A stretch of 47,692 bases of DNA, taken from the NCBI RefSeq assembly GCF_018784445.1, contig NZ_WQOH01000031.1, positions 103,649-151,340 of the forward strand, given 5' to 3'. Shown here piece after piece: positions 1-7,549 of this stretch (positions within the stretch are counted from its first letter, which is position 1; the number at the start of each line of letters is the position of its first letter). The stretch is from Gemmiger formicilis (lineage in GTDB: Bacteria > Bacillota > Clostridia > Oscillospirales > Ruminococcaceae). Made by a program: the position numbers and the translations under genes. The notes under the pieces were generated by a model. The model ran no database searches. It had not been told where the DNA came from and was given only the letters and a program-made list of their open reading frames with translations.

Positions 1-104
1 GGAATTGATTATCGTAGGTTTCCAAACCCACGTTCAAGGTTCCACAAGTTTCAGTTTTGTTCAATTTTCAAGGTCCTGCTGTGCTGTCGCGTCTCCGTGA
101 CAGC
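1..104 (-). other. rRNA operon leader (genes off the left edge)
   Basis: Read leftward, this follows a consensus promoter at 111-139. It contains a hairpin (GCTGTC/GACAGC arms, 83-104) and then ACCTTGAAAATTGAAC, which resembles the TTGAAAACTGAA motif common around Firmicute rRNA genes. No ORF fits. I infer the transcribed leader of an rRNA operon whose 16S gene lies beyond position 1. The window end here and the 23S end at the other side suggest an assembly break at rRNA repeats. Confidence 0.7.
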
Positions 105-110
105 TTGTAT

Positions 111-139
111 ATTATAGCCTGTCCAACCAAAAATGTCAA
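111..139 (-). promoter_or_regulatory. rRNA operon promoter, leftward
   Basis: The minus strand shows a perfect TTGACA (134-139), a 17-nt spacer and a perfect TATAAT (111-116). The match to the sigma-A consensus and the rRNA-like leader downstream support a strong rRNA promoter. Confidence 0.85.
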
Positions 140-221
140 TAGGGTTTTTAAAAGTTTTTTAATTTTTTTGAAGGCTGTGTGGTCACGCACAATTCTTTAC
201 AAAACACTTACACGTTTCCCC

Positions 222-250
222 TTGATGTGACAAAGCTTATGGTGTATACT
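222..250 (+). promoter_or_regulatory. promoter for the Cys-rich small protein
   Basis: TTGATG (222-227), 17-nt spacer, TATACT (245-250). Predicted start is near 257, about 80 nt before the gene at 339. It lies back-to-back with the leftward rRNA promoter. Confidence 0.6.
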
Positions 251-338
251 ATAAGCATAAGAACGGTTCTTTCCCACTATATCTTGTGCCAGTTATTCCC
301 ATTCTGTTGCCTGATCTGCCGAAAGGAGCGTGTTCTCT

Positions 339-539
339 ATGCTGCCTTGTCAAAAAGGCTGTCATGCCTATTGCCCCGGTTGCCACAAGTCCTGCCCGCA
401 TTTCCGCGCGATGCAAGAGGCCCAGCGCCGCGACCTGGCTCGCAAGAAGGAGTACTTACGCCGCGCTGATGAATCCTGCCGCACCGTGCTGCACCAATGC
501 CGCGCGGCGGGCGGGTATCTGGGGCCGCTGCCCTATTGA
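339..539 (+). CDS. Cysteine-rich small hypothetical protein (66 aa)
   Basis: A 66-residue ORF starting MLPCQKGCHAYCPGC. GAAAGGAG at 321-328 lies 10 nt before this ATG; an upstream in-frame GTG at 330 is too close to that site. The N-terminal third holds five cysteines with CxxxC and CxxC spacing, suggesting metal binding or a small zinc fold; a basic, probably helical segment follows (QEAQRRDLARKKEYLRRA), then two more cysteines. A plausible promoter lies upstream and a deformylase gene 64 nt downstream. I do not recognise a named family. Reality as a gene is supported by promoter, ribosome site and Cys pattern rather than homology. Confidence 0.6.
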   Translation: MLPCQKGCHAYCPGCHKSCPHFRAMQEAQRRDLARKKEYLRRADESCRTVLHQCRAAGGYLGPLPY

Positions 540-603
540 GCTTTACAGCGTACTCTGCCTGCGGTATACTACTATAAAATAGCACACGCAGGAGGTTTCC
601 CCC

Positions 604-1014
604 ATGGTTCGACCGCTTATGACCAATACCGTTTTCCTGGCGCAGAAGGCCCAGCCCGCTGACGCCGGGGATGTTGCTGTTGCCGATGATTTGCTCGACA
701 CGCTGAAAGCCCACGAGGACGGCTGTGTCGGCATGGCCGCCAACATGATTGGCGTGAACAAAGCCATCATCGTGTTCGACAACGACGGCACACCCCTTGA
801 AATGTTCAACCCGGTCATCCTCTACCGCAAGGGGCTGTACCTGGCTGAGGAAGGCTGCCTGTCCCTGCAAGGGCAGCGCAAGACCAAGCGCCACCGCACC
901 ATCAAAGTGCAGTGGCAGGACCGCACCATGCAGACCCACGTAAAGAATTTTACCGGCTGGACGGCGCAAATCATCCAGCACGAGGTCGACCACTGCAACG
1001 GCATTCTTGTATAA
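604..1014 (+). CDS. def: Peptide deformylase
   Basis: Removes the formyl group from the N-terminal formyl-methionine of new proteins in the cytosol. All three family motifs are present in 136 residues: motif I as GMAANMIG (about residues 43-50), motif II EEGCLSL with the metal-ligand Cys (about 80-86), and motif III QHEVDH with the HExxH metal ligands (about 124-129). Motif I has Asn where the common form (GxGxAAxQ) has Gln, a variant I associate with a short clostridial subgroup. AGGAGG stands just before the ATG. A strong terminator follows at 1021-1056, so this gene probably ends the transcript from the 222-250 promoter. The methionyl-tRNA formyltransferase gene is not nearby. Confidence 0.9.
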   Translation: MVRPLMTNTVFLAQKAQPADAGDVAVADDLLDTLKAHEDGCVGMAANMIGVNKAIIVFDNDGTPLEMFNPVILYRKGLYLAEEGCLSLQGQRKTKRHRTIKVQWQDRTMQTHVKNFTGWTAQIIQHEVDHCNGILV

Positions 1015-1020
1015 TAAGGT

Positions 1021-1056
1021 AAGGCGATGCGCTTTTCGGAGCGCATCGCCTTTTGT
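1021..1056 (+). terminator. Rho-independent terminator after def
   Basis: Arms GGCGATGCGC and GCGCATCGCC around a short loop, followed by TTTTGTT, 7 nt after the def stop. Confidence 0.85.
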
Positions 1057-1197
1057 TATCTCCTATCCAATTTAACAAATATCCTGTCTGTGTCAAATTT
1101 GTTACAAAACGCATTGACTGCGCAACAAACGCTATTGCCTATTCGTGTGGATAACAAAAATTCACGAAATATCCTCATTTTTGTTTTCTTCCAAATA

Positions 1198-1226
1198 TTG
1201 ACAATGTTTCCAATAGCTCGTATAAT
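1198..1226 (+). promoter_or_regulatory. promoter for the AbrB-like regulator
   Basis: Perfect TTGACA (1198-1203), 17-nt spacer, perfect TATAAT (1221-1226), about 88 nt before the start codon. The AT-rich stretch 1057-1197 upstream holds no gene. It may carry UP-element or AbrB-type binding sequence, but I see no clear repeat. Confidence 0.85.
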
Positions 1227-1313
1227 AGAGACAACAAGTCCGACTGTACGACAGGAACGGACACCGTTTTTCGGCATTTGTTATGTCGAAACGTAAAATA
1301 GGAGGTTAGAAAG

Positions 1314-1562
1314 ATGATTTCTACCGGCATCGTCCGCAGTATTGACAACCTGGGGCGCGTGGTATTACCCAAGGAGCTGCGCAACACCTACAGCATCACG
1401 CCCGACACCCCGCTGGAGATTTTCACCGATGGGGAATCCATTGTGCTGCGCAAGTACCGTGCCCAAGGCGCCTGTGTATTCTGCGGCGAGATTTCGCCCG
1501 ACGCAGTTTTGCTGCACGGGAAGTATATTTGCCCGGCCTGCCGCAAGGCACTGGGGAAATAA
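1314..1562 (+). CDS. AbrB-family transcriptional regulator with C-terminal zinc ribbon
   Basis: 82 residues. Residues 1-45 match the AbrB/SpoVT swapped-hairpin DNA-binding fold (STGIVRSIDNLGRVVLPKELR, then a LEIF and IVLRKY strand pair). Residues 50-78 contain two CxxC pairs (CVFC, CPAC) spaced like a zinc ribbon. AbrB-type proteins usually bind AT-rich DNA as dimers or tetramers and control transition-state genes; the ribbon may aid oligomerisation or contact a partner. AGGAGG precedes the ATG. It is a single-gene unit with its own consensus promoter and a terminator at 1581-1618. Targets cannot be read from the sequence. Confidence 0.88.
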   Translation: MISTGIVRSIDNLGRVVLPKELRNTYSITPDTPLEIFTDGESIVLRKYRAQGACVFCGEISPDAVLLHGKYICPACRKALGK

Positions 1563-1580
1563 GGCCTCGATAAAAAGTAA

Positions 1581-1618
1581 AGCAGGGCATCCGCGTTGGA
1601 TGCTCTGCTTATTTTTTG
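1581..1618. terminator. Bidirectional terminator between abrB-like and xre genes
   Basis: Arms AGCAGGGCATCC and GGATGCTCTGCTT with T-rich flanks on both sides. It serves the rightward AbrB-like gene and can stop the leftward XRE transcript ending at 1680. Confidence 0.8.
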
Positions 1619-1679
1619 TGTCCGTTTTGTTGGCGGGCGAGCCATGTTCGCCTCCTACATTTTCTATGAGGCAACGGCT

Positions 1680-2378
1680 TCATTCTCCCTTTTTCAGCCC
1701 GCGCATAGATTCCTCGGCGTTTTTGACGAGGTTGAACAGGCTGGTGGCGTGGCGTGGGTAGTCCCGGGCCAGCTGGTCGGTGCTCAGGGCCAGGGTGGCA
1801 GGTTCCAGGCTGTCCTTCGTGCCGTCCTCGCCGGTCAGGGTGGCCGCCAGGTCGCCCTCGGCCATGTGCATGGCGGCGTCGGCGCTGCTGTTCCAGCGGG
1901 CCGAGCCGACGCGGAACATACCACTGATATTTTTCGGCGATGCCTCGTACATCTGGCGGAACATCTTGTAGACAGCCAGCATCAGGTAGTTGCTGACGCC
2001 CACGACCAGCTGCTTGTCCTTGCTCTCCTGCAGTTTATCGTAGAGGATATCTAACGAATTTTCGATCAATTTTTTGTACATTGTGGGCAGGACACTGCCT
2101 CGGTAGACGCTGCCGCCGGTGGCGGTGTTGCCCTCGGGCAGGTCGTCCACGTTGATGGTCTGGCCGCTGCGCTCGGCACTGCGGCCCAGCAGGTAGTCAC
2201 AGCTGACGTCGTAGTAGTCCGCCACCTGCACCACGAAGGCCAGGCCGCACTCGCGGATGCCTTTTTCATAATGGGAAAGCTGAGCCTGGCTGATGCCAAG
2301 GTCCTGCGCCGCCTGCTTTTGGGTGATGCCGCGCTCTTTGCGCAGCAGCGTGATGATCCGATTAAATTCGATCCCCAT
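1680..2378 (-). CDS. XRE-family transcriptional regulator
   Basis: 232 residues. Residues 5-60 form a Cro/CI helix-turn-helix (ITLLRKERGITQKQAAQDLG, then SQAQLSHYEKG). The remainder is a mainly helical, unassigned C-terminal region that could sense a ligand or form oligomers. The recognition helix includes QAQLSHYE, typical of SinR/Cro-type proteins. A consensus-like promoter (TTTACA-17-TATAAT) lies at 2456-2484 and a weak CAGGAT ribosome site before the ATG. It stands alone, facing away from the phosphatase gene. No phage genes are near, so it looks like a resident regulator. Targets unknown. Confidence 0.85.
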   Translation of the reverse strand: MGIEFNRIITLLRKERGITQKQAAQDLGISQAQLSHYEKGIRECGLAFVVQVADYYDVSCDYLLGRSAERSGQTINVDDLPEGNTATGGSVYRGSVLPTMYKKLIENSLDILYDKLQESKDKQLVVGVSNYLMLAVYKMFRQMYEASPKNISGMFRVGSARWNSSADAAMHMAEGDLAATLTGEDGTKDSLEPATLALSTDQLARDYPRHATSLFNLVKNAEESMRGLKKGE

Positions 2379-2455
2379 GATCTATCCTGTTCCGGGGCAT
2401 TGCCGGCTTGCACCGGGCCGCAGTATGCCCCTGCTATGTTTTCTACACGCTGTAT

Positions 2456-2484
2456 ATTATAGCGGGTGGAAAACGCTTTGTAAA
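2456..2484 (-). promoter_or_regulatory. promoter for the XRE regulator
   Basis: Minus strand TTTACA (2479-2484), 17-nt spacer, TATAAT (2456-2461). The spacer contains GCGTTTTCC, part of a catabolite-response-like core, but the full site does not match. Confidence 0.75.
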
Positions 2485-2653
2485 CCCGAAAATTCGACAG
2501 ATTTTTCGCTGAAAAAGCCGTCAAAGCGCCGAAGTGCAGGACTTTTCCCACATCTAGTCATTATACAGCGAGTACAGCTATAAATATTGTGGGCAAATTT
2601 TGGCAGTTGGGCGCAGCCGGCGTCGGCTGTAACCAAATTGTAACATTTTATAG

Positions 2654-2682
2654 TTGCGCAGGACACGATTTTAGGGTATGCT
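2654..2682 (+). promoter_or_regulatory. putative promoter for the histidine phosphatase
   Basis: TTGCGC (2654-2659), 17-nt spacer, TATGCT (2677-2682), about 35 nt before the GTG start. Both hexamers are imperfect. Confidence 0.45.
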
Positions 2683-2717
2683 GATAGGTAGACATTTACG
2701 AAAGTGAGAGCTGCATA

Positions 2718-3353
2718 GTGAAATATTACAAACTGCATTTGATCCGTCACGGCCTGACGGCGGGCAATTTACAGGGGCTGTACATTGGCAGCGGCAGCGA
2801 CCTGCCTCTGTGCGATGAGGGCCGCGCCCAGCTGAAAACGCTGGTGAAGGATTTTGATTACCCCCAGGTGCCGCTGGTGTTCACCAGTCCGATGAGGCGC
2901 GCCACCGAGACGGCGGAGATTTTGTTCCCGGGCGTGCGGCAGATCGAGCTGGACGACCTGCGCGAGATGGCCTTTGGCAAGTTTGAGGGCCGTGCCGTGC
3001 AGGAGTTGGTAAAGGACCCGGAGTTTGCCCAGTGGATGGACCCGACGAGCCGCACGGTGCCTGAAGGTGCCGAGGACCGGCAGATGTTTTTCAACCGCAC
3101 GTCCTCGATGCTGATGAAGATGTTTGAGTACATGCTGCGCACCCATACCGAGGAGGCCGCCTGTGTGACCCACGGCGGCGTTATCATGAATATGCTGTCC
3201 CAGCACGCGCTGCCTTTCCGCAAGCCGGAGGAGTGGATGACCGACCCGGGCGCGGGGTACAGTGTGCGGCTGGACGCCGAAATGTGGATGCGTGATCATC
3301 TGGCCGAGGCGTACGACGTCGTACCTCACGGGTATCTGGACGGGATGGAATAA
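2718..3353 (+). CDS. Histidine phosphatase (phosphoglycerate mutase-like)
   Basis: 211 residues of the branch-1 histidine phosphatase superfamily. The catalytic LIRHG motif is at residues 8-12, the second arginine in SPMRRATETA near 58-67, and the second catalytic His in VTHGGVI near 146-152. Family members act on phosphoglycerate, alpha-ribazole phosphate or other small phosphate esters in the cytosol; the substrate here cannot be told. It starts with GTG and has no strong Shine-Dalgarno site, so the start is slightly uncertain. A terminator at 3402-3440 follows. Monocistronic, with a modest promoter at 2654-2682. Confidence 0.88.
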   Translation: MKYYKLHLIRHGLTAGNLQGLYIGSGSDLPLCDEGRAQLKTLVKDFDYPQVPLVFTSPMRRATETAEILFPGVRQIELDDLREMAFGKFEGRAVQELVKDPEFAQWMDPTSRTVPEGAEDRQMFFNRTSSMLMKMFEYMLRTHTEEAACVTHGGVIMNMLSQHALPFRKPEEWMTDPGAGYSVRLDAEMWMRDHLAEAYDVVPHGYLDGME

Positions 3354-3401
3354 TGCGGGGTTTTGTTCCTTCTTTACAAAGAAGGAAGCAGAAATTCCAA
3401 A

Positions 3402-3440
3402 CAAAAAAGCACCTGCTTATGGTAAGCAGGTGCTTTTTTA
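3402..3440. terminator. Bidirectional terminator
   Basis: Perfect arms GCACCTGCTTA/TAAGCAGGTGC flanked by A6 and T6 runs, so it can end both the rightward phosphatase transcript and the leftward DUF3048 transcript. Confidence 0.88.
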
Positions 3441-3498
3441 TTGCAGGGGGCGGCGTCCTCGACGCCCCGCGGGCGGATGCAGGCATCCGCCCCTGCAA
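3441..3498. repeat. GTAGGGG-type palindrome pair
   Basis: Two palindromic modules back to back: core GGCGTCCTCGACGCC, then core GGATGCAGGCATCC. The inner ends meet at CCCCGCGGGC and the outer ends are TTGCAGGGG and CCCCTGCAA, so the whole unit is also a larger inverted repeat. It belongs to the dispersed intergenic family described in the findings. Confidence 0.8.
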
Positions 3499-3505
3499 GT
3501 CGTTT

Positions 3506-4951
3506 TTATTCTGCCGGGTTCTCGGACTCGGATCCCGATTCTGCCGGTTGTTCTTCCTCGGGGGCCGGGGTTTCCTCCGGTGCGGCGGCGTCGAGGATAG
3601 CCTGATTGTCAGCGATGGTCTGATTCAGCTCGTCGATTTTGGCCTGAACAGCGTCGCGGGCAGCCAACAGGTCGGCATTCTCACTGTCGGCATCGCAGGC
3701 AGCCTGAGCCTCCTGCAATTCGTCCAGCGCGTCGGCCAGATCAGCCTTGGCCTGATCCACGGCAGCCTGTGCGTCGATGATCCGCTGTGCCGCGCTCAGT
3801 TCTTCCTCGGCGGCTGCGGCAGCCTCATCGGAGACACCGCTTTCCAGCAGAATGGGCTTTTCCGGCAGAGTCTGCTCGCTGCCGTCGGCGGCGGTCAGGG
3901 TCAGGCCCTGACCGTAGTAGCCGCCCCAGATAGCGATAAAGCTCTTGCCGGGGGCCACAGTCAGCGGCGCACCGTCGGCATCCGTCAGAGTGAACGGCCC
4001 GGTGGCATCCTCTTTCGTCCAGTTGATCTGCTCCCACGCGCCGCCCTGCAAGTACAGGCCGGTGCCGCCGGTCATATCGTACTGGCGGGTGTAGCCGTCG
4101 TCCTTGATGCCGCTGGACGCGTAGAGCACGAACACGTTGGTAAAGCCCACCTGTTGGCCGTTGTCGGCGTCGGTCATCGGGCTGCCGTCTGCGTTCAGCT
4201 TCTCATACAGGCCGGTGCCGGTGTTGTAGTTCAGCTGTTCGCTGTCGGTCTTGGAAAAGGTAACGGTCAGGTTCATGCCGTTGCGGTTCTCGGGGCTGAC
4301 TTCGGGCCGGGTGCCAAAGCGGAACAGCGGCGTGTTGTCGCCCTCAGCCGATGCGCCGTAGTTCGTCAGGCCGGTGCGGATCAACTCACCGGTGGTATAC
4401 CAGCAGTTTTCCTCGCGGTAGCCTGCGTCCTGGCGGCCCTGGTCAAAGGCGAAGGCTGCCTTGCCGATGTGGTAGCCATCCAGGTCCTGATAGCCCAGCG
4501 TGTTCAGCAGGTTGGAGGCGTAAATGTTCTTGTCGATGGACACCGGCACAGCGTTCAGCGGCAGGGCCACCTGCAAAAACAGGTCGCGCCCCGCCCCGAC
4601 CGGGCCGACTTTGCTGATGCTGTCCACATCGGCAAAAATAGCGGTCAGTCCTGCGGTGCTGCCCTCGGTCACGCCCTCGACCAGCACATCCGCGGAGGCA
4701 ACGCCCCACTGAGGCTGTGCGCCGTCCAGCGTGCGCAGCGTCACGGCCACCGGGCGCTTGCCGGTGTAGTCGCCGTCGTCCAGGCCGGTCAGCGGGTTGG
4801 TGCTGGGAGCCGGGGCGGGTTCCGCCGTGGCTTCGGGGGCGGCGGTGGCCGCCTGTTCAGGCGTGGCAGGCACAGCCGTCTGGCTGCAGCCGCCCAGCAA
4901 CAGTGCGGCCAGCAAAGCCGCCGCGCCGCCCAATGCCTGCAATTTTCTCAT
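3506..4951 (-). CDS. DUF3048 lipoprotein with C-terminal coiled coil
   Basis: 481 residues. A lipoprotein signal ends in the lipobox LLGGC (Cys at about 22), followed by a low-complexity Ala/Pro/Thr/Glu linker. The body (about 50-360) matches the DUF3048/YerB type: NPLTGL near the start, then ADVLVEG and VGPVGAGRD segments. The last 110 residues are a predicted coiled coil (AAAAAEEELSAAQRIIDAQA) with an acidic Pro/Glu tail. It should be exported and anchored to the outer face of the membrane; function is unknown. It is a diverged paralogue of the next gene upstream (5020-6513). A terminator-like hairpin lies between the two, so expression may depend on read-through. Confidence 0.88.
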   Translation of the reverse strand: MRKLQALGGAAALLAALLLGGCSQTAVPATPEQAATAAPEATAEPAPAPSTNPLTGLDDGDYTGKRPVAVTLRTLDGAQPQWGVASADVLVEGVTEGSTAGLTAIFADVDSISKVGPVGAGRDLFLQVALPLNAVPVSIDKNIYASNLLNTLGYQDLDGYHIGKAAFAFDQGRQDAGYREENCWYTTGELIRTGLTNYGASAEGDNTPLFRFGTRPEVSPENRNGMNLTVTFSKTDSEQLNYNTGTGLYEKLNADGSPMTDADNGQQVGFTNVFVLYASSGIKDDGYTRQYDMTGGTGLYLQGGAWEQINWTKEDATGPFTLTDADGAPLTVAPGKSFIAIWGGYYGQGLTLTAADGSEQTLPEKPILLESGVSDEAAAAAEEELSAAQRIIDAQAAVDQAKADLADALDELQEAQAACDADSENADLLAARDAVQAKIDELNQTIADNQAILDAAAPEETPAPEEEQPAESGSESENPAE

Positions 4952-4966
4952 ACAAAACCTCTTTCA

Positions 4967-5006
4967 CAAAAACAACGCGGCCCGCCGCCGGGCGAGCCAC
5001 GTTGTC
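4967..5006 (-). terminator. Terminator or attenuator between the two DUF3048 genes
   Basis: On the minus strand, arms ACAACGTGGC and GCCGCGTTGT enclose a GC-rich loop, followed at once by TTTTTGTG and the GAAAGAGG ribosome site of the 3506-4951 gene. It sits between the stop of one paralogue and the start of the next, so it can reduce or gate expression of the second. Confidence 0.65.
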
Positions 5007-5019
5007 GGGTTAGACCTGT

Positions 5020-6513
5020 TTAGCCTACGTTGTTTTCCTCTGCGGGGGCCTCAGTGTTCTCCACGGGGGTTTCCTCAGCCGGGGCCTCTTCGGCGGGTGC
5101 CTCTTCCACAGGGGCTTCCTCCTGGGCAGGGGTCTCGTTCGCGGTGGTCTCCTGGGCGGGTGCCTCGGTGACGGTCTCAGCCTCGCCGCTGCCGGTGGCA
5201 GCTGCAGTCAGGTCGTCGGTGGAAGAGCCCAGCGTCTCACCGGCCTTGGCGTCGTCCTCGACGTAGCTGCGCTCGTAAGTGACGGTGGTAGCGCTGGACA
5301 GGTCCACACCATCCAGGCTGCTGTGGACAAAGTTCTCGGCAAAGTCAACGTCGGTCACGGCCACATAGCTCTTGCCGGTGTTGATCTCCAGCGGGGTATC
5401 GCTGCAGGTGCCGTCCTCGTTCAGGTAGTACAGGCGCAGAGCCTCCAGCGGGGTGCCCTTCTGCCAGTAGATCTTCTCGCACTTGCCGCCGTAGCAGTAG
5501 TAGCCAACGCCGCCCCAGGCGTACTCAGCATACTGCAGATCCTTGGCCTCGTGGCCGGGGTAAACGTGGATATCGGTGTAGAGCACGATGACGTTGGGGA
5601 AGGTCAGCACCTGGTTGTCGGCAGCCTCGTCGACGGTATCGCGCCACTGACCGTCGGAGTAGTTCTGCTGCATCTTGTACTGGTTGGTGCTCTCGTCGTA
5701 GATGAAGCGGGTCTTGTAGGACTGGCTGTGGACGATCTCGATATACTGACCGTCGGAGACGACCGGGCCGTACTTATCGCTGTAAGCGCTGTCCAGGCTG
5801 TTGGACAGGTCGCGGGTGGTGCCCAGGCGGTAGTCCACAAAGTTGAAGAAGGTGGAATTGTAGGTGCGGTTCATATCCACGTTCTGGCTGGTGATATAAT
5901 TCGCGATGTTGTCGGAGTTCGTGTACATCGTGTGCTCCAGCGCCAGCGTGCCGGCGTTGTAGCTCTTGCCGGCCCAGTTCACGCGGCCATAGTCGCGGTA
6001 GCCGTTGGCGCCGTCGTTGTTGTTCAGCTTGCCGTAATCGTAGTCGATGCCGTACTGCTGCATGACGACGGACTGGCCTTCATGGATATACAGTGCCTGC
6101 CAGGGCAGGATGAGACGGAAGAACTGGTCACGGCCGGAACGGACCGGGCCAATTTCGCCGATGGTCTTATAATCGGTAAAGACCGGCATAAAGCGGGTGA
6201 TGCCGCCCTCGACCTTGATTTCAAACAGGATGTCGGCTTTGGACAGGCCGCGCTGGGGGCGGGCCGCCACGATGTTGTTGACCATGACCGCCGTGATGCG
6301 CTGGCCTTCGGGGTAGTCGGCCCCCTTCGGCTCGCCGGTCAGGACGTTGGCCTCATAGGGGGGCAGTTCGGTGGGCGCGGGGGTCGCCTCGACCTGGGCA
6401 GGGGTGCTGCCCGGGTTGGTGGCTGCAGAGGAGGTATCGTCGCTCTTTTTGCAGGCTGCCAGCAGCACAGTCAGGGAGAGCAGCGTCGCGATCACAAGCA
6501 GAAGACGTTTCAT
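5020..6513 (-). CDS. DUF3048 domain-containing lipoprotein
   Basis: 497 residues. Signal peptide with lipobox LLAAC (Cys at about 21), Ser/Thr/Pro linker, then the DUF3048 body with VLTGEP, AVMVNNIVAARPQRGLSKAD, IGPVRSGRDQF and a C-terminal NVIVLYTDIHVYPG stretch. The last 75 residues are an acidic PAEEAPAEE-type repeat tail, probably disordered and reaching into the wall. YerB-like proteins are widespread in Firmicutes without a settled biochemical role. AAGGAG precedes the ATG, and a TTTACA-17-TACAAT promoter lies at 6562-6590. First gene of a two-gene tandem of paralogues. Confidence 0.9.
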   Translation of the reverse strand: MKRLLLVIATLLSLTVLLAACKKSDDTSSAATNPGSTPAQVEATPAPTELPPYEANVLTGEPKGADYPEGQRITAVMVNNIVAARPQRGLSKADILFEIKVEGGITRFMPVFTDYKTIGEIGPVRSGRDQFFRLILPWQALYIHEGQSVVMQQYGIDYDYGKLNNNDGANGYRDYGRVNWAGKSYNAGTLALEHTMYTNSDNIANYITSQNVDMNRTYNSTFFNFVDYRLGTTRDLSNSLDSAYSDKYGPVVSDGQYIEIVHSQSYKTRFIYDESTNQYKMQQNYSDGQWRDTVDEAADNQVLTFPNVIVLYTDIHVYPGHEAKDLQYAEYAWGGVGYYCYGGKCEKIYWQKGTPLEALRLYYLNEDGTCSDTPLEINTGKSYVAVTDVDFAENFVHSSLDGVDLSSATTVTYERSYVEDDAKAGETLGSSTDDLTAAATGSGEAETVTEAPAQETTANETPAQEEAPVEEAPAEEAPAEETPVENTEAPAEENNVG

Positions 6514-6561
6514 TCCATAGCTCCTTTTCGGGTTTCCGTATCGGTTTAGTAGTTATTTCTT

Positions 6562-6590
6562 ATTGTATCCGTTTTGGGGGCATTTGTAAA
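6562..6590 (-). promoter_or_regulatory. promoter for the DUF3048 pair
   Basis: Minus strand TTTACA (6585-6590), 17-nt spacer, TACAAT (6562-6567), about 50 nt before the start codon at 6513. Confidence 0.75.
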
Positions 6591-6613
6591 GGTAGGCGGG
6601 GAGATTTTACAAA

Positions 6614-7135
6614 TTAAAAATTCCTGCCTTCCCCTTTGGGGGCAGGCTCTTCCCCCCGCGTCTTGAGCCAGTATTCTCCCATGCTGCTGCCGGGTTTGCC
6701 GGTGCATTCATCGTGGAGGTAGTCGGCCAGGCCGCAGGTAGCCGGGTCCCAGGCGAGGGCCTGGGCTTCGGTTTCGTACTCGACCTCGGCATACCAGAAG
6801 GCGGTGGGCAGGTCGGGATCCACGCAGTTGACTTCCAGCGTCAGCCCGCCGGGCAGCCGATAGCCGCGGCGCTCCTTGTGGATGAGCGGCTTACCTATTA
6901 AATGTTCGAGCTTGGCGAACAGTTCGGCATTGATTTCCGTTTCGATTTCCTCCCGGCTCAAACCGCCCGCACCTTTAAAGCAGAGCACCAGCGCCGTGCG
7001 CCCGCCCTGCAAAGCCTCGCGCCGGATGCGCACCGTGGGCCGCACGCTGATGTAGCCTTGATCCATTTTATACACTTCGGTCTGTTCCAGCCCTTCCGGC
7101 CAGCCAACGACCATCCATTTGCGTTCGATTTCCAT
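6614..7135 (-). CDS. CYTH-domain protein (CyaB/triphosphatase-like)
   Basis: 173 residues starting MEIERKWMV, the ExExK signature of the CYTH triphosphate tunnel family. Further tunnel-wall residues are visible: RIRRE near residue 38, KGAGGLSREEIETEI near 54-68, KERRGYRL near 87-94, LEVNCVD and AEVEYETEAQA. Members hydrolyse triphosphorylated substrates (inorganic triphosphate, thiamine triphosphate) or make cAMP; the bacterial short form is most often a triphosphatase. The C-terminus is encoded by a CCTTCCCC-type repeat, so its last residues may be repeat-derived. AAGGA precedes the ATG. No operon partner. Confidence 0.87.
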   Translation of the reverse strand: MEIERKWMVVGWPEGLEQTEVYKMDQGYISVRPTVRIRREALQGGRTALVLCFKGAGGLSREEIETEINAELFAKLEHLIGKPLIHKERRGYRLPGGLTLEVNCVDPDLPTAFWYAEVEYETEAQALAWDPATCGLADYLHDECTGKPGSSMGEYWLKTRGEEPAPKGEGRNF

Positions 7136-7154
7136 GTTGATCCTTGCCTCCCCT

Positions 7155-7324
7155 GTAGGGGCCGGACATGTCCGGCCCTCAACCTATCCGTTATCGCTGC
7201 AATGCCGTACAGCAGCGGGCCGGGCATGCCCGGCCCCTACGGCGCTGCGCGTAGGGGCGGATTCCATATCCACCCGCAAAGTTCCCGCTGCCATAAGGTC
7301 CACGGGAGGGATGAATCCCTCCCC
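7155..7324. repeat. Cluster of four GTAGGGG-type palindromes
   Basis: Four modules: core GCCGGACATGTCCGGC (7155-7180), core GCCGGGCATGCCCGGC in the opposite orientation (7215-7240), core CGGATTCCATATCCACC (7251-7277) and GAGGGATGAATCCCTCC (7304-7324). They fill most of the gap between the CYTH gene and the glnN promoter. No coding potential is evident. Confidence 0.8.
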
Positions 7325-7437
7325 TGCTATCTTTTATACCTTATCTGAAATTATACCACATTCCGTCCGCCGCACGCACCTCACAATCCTGCCAGTTTTC
7401 CACAAAAAATTTCGCCTTTCTTTCGTCAAATTGCCAC

Positions 7438-7466
7438 TTGCATTTTGCGGGCTTACCCCGTATAAT
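7438..7466 (+). promoter_or_regulatory. glnN promoter
   Basis: TTGCAT (7438-7443), 17-nt spacer, perfect TATAAT (7461-7466). Predicted start near 7473, giving a leader of about 77 nt that holds a strong hairpin. Confidence 0.75.
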
Positions 7467-7481
7467 AGAGGCATAACAGCA

Positions 7482-7517
7482 AGGGCGCTGCGAATGTGTT
7501 TTCGCAGCGTCCTTTTT
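7482..7517 (+). promoter_or_regulatory. Terminator-like leader hairpin of glnN
   Basis: A 12-bp stem (GGCGCTGCGAA/TTCGCAGCGTC) with hexaloop TGTGTT and a following T5 tract lies inside the leader, about 10 nt after the predicted start and 33 nt before the gene. It looks like an attenuator. An ANTAR antiterminator is encoded two genes downstream, but the loop lacks the A1/G4 residues reported for ANTAR targets, so the link is unproven. Confidence 0.55.
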
Positions 7518-7549
7518 CTGTAAATAGAGGAAATAAAGGAGTAAGAAGT

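Noticed and set aside
1680-2378. Prophage repressor
   Set aside because: XRE regulator is alone; no integrase, Cro partner or phage structural gene nearby.
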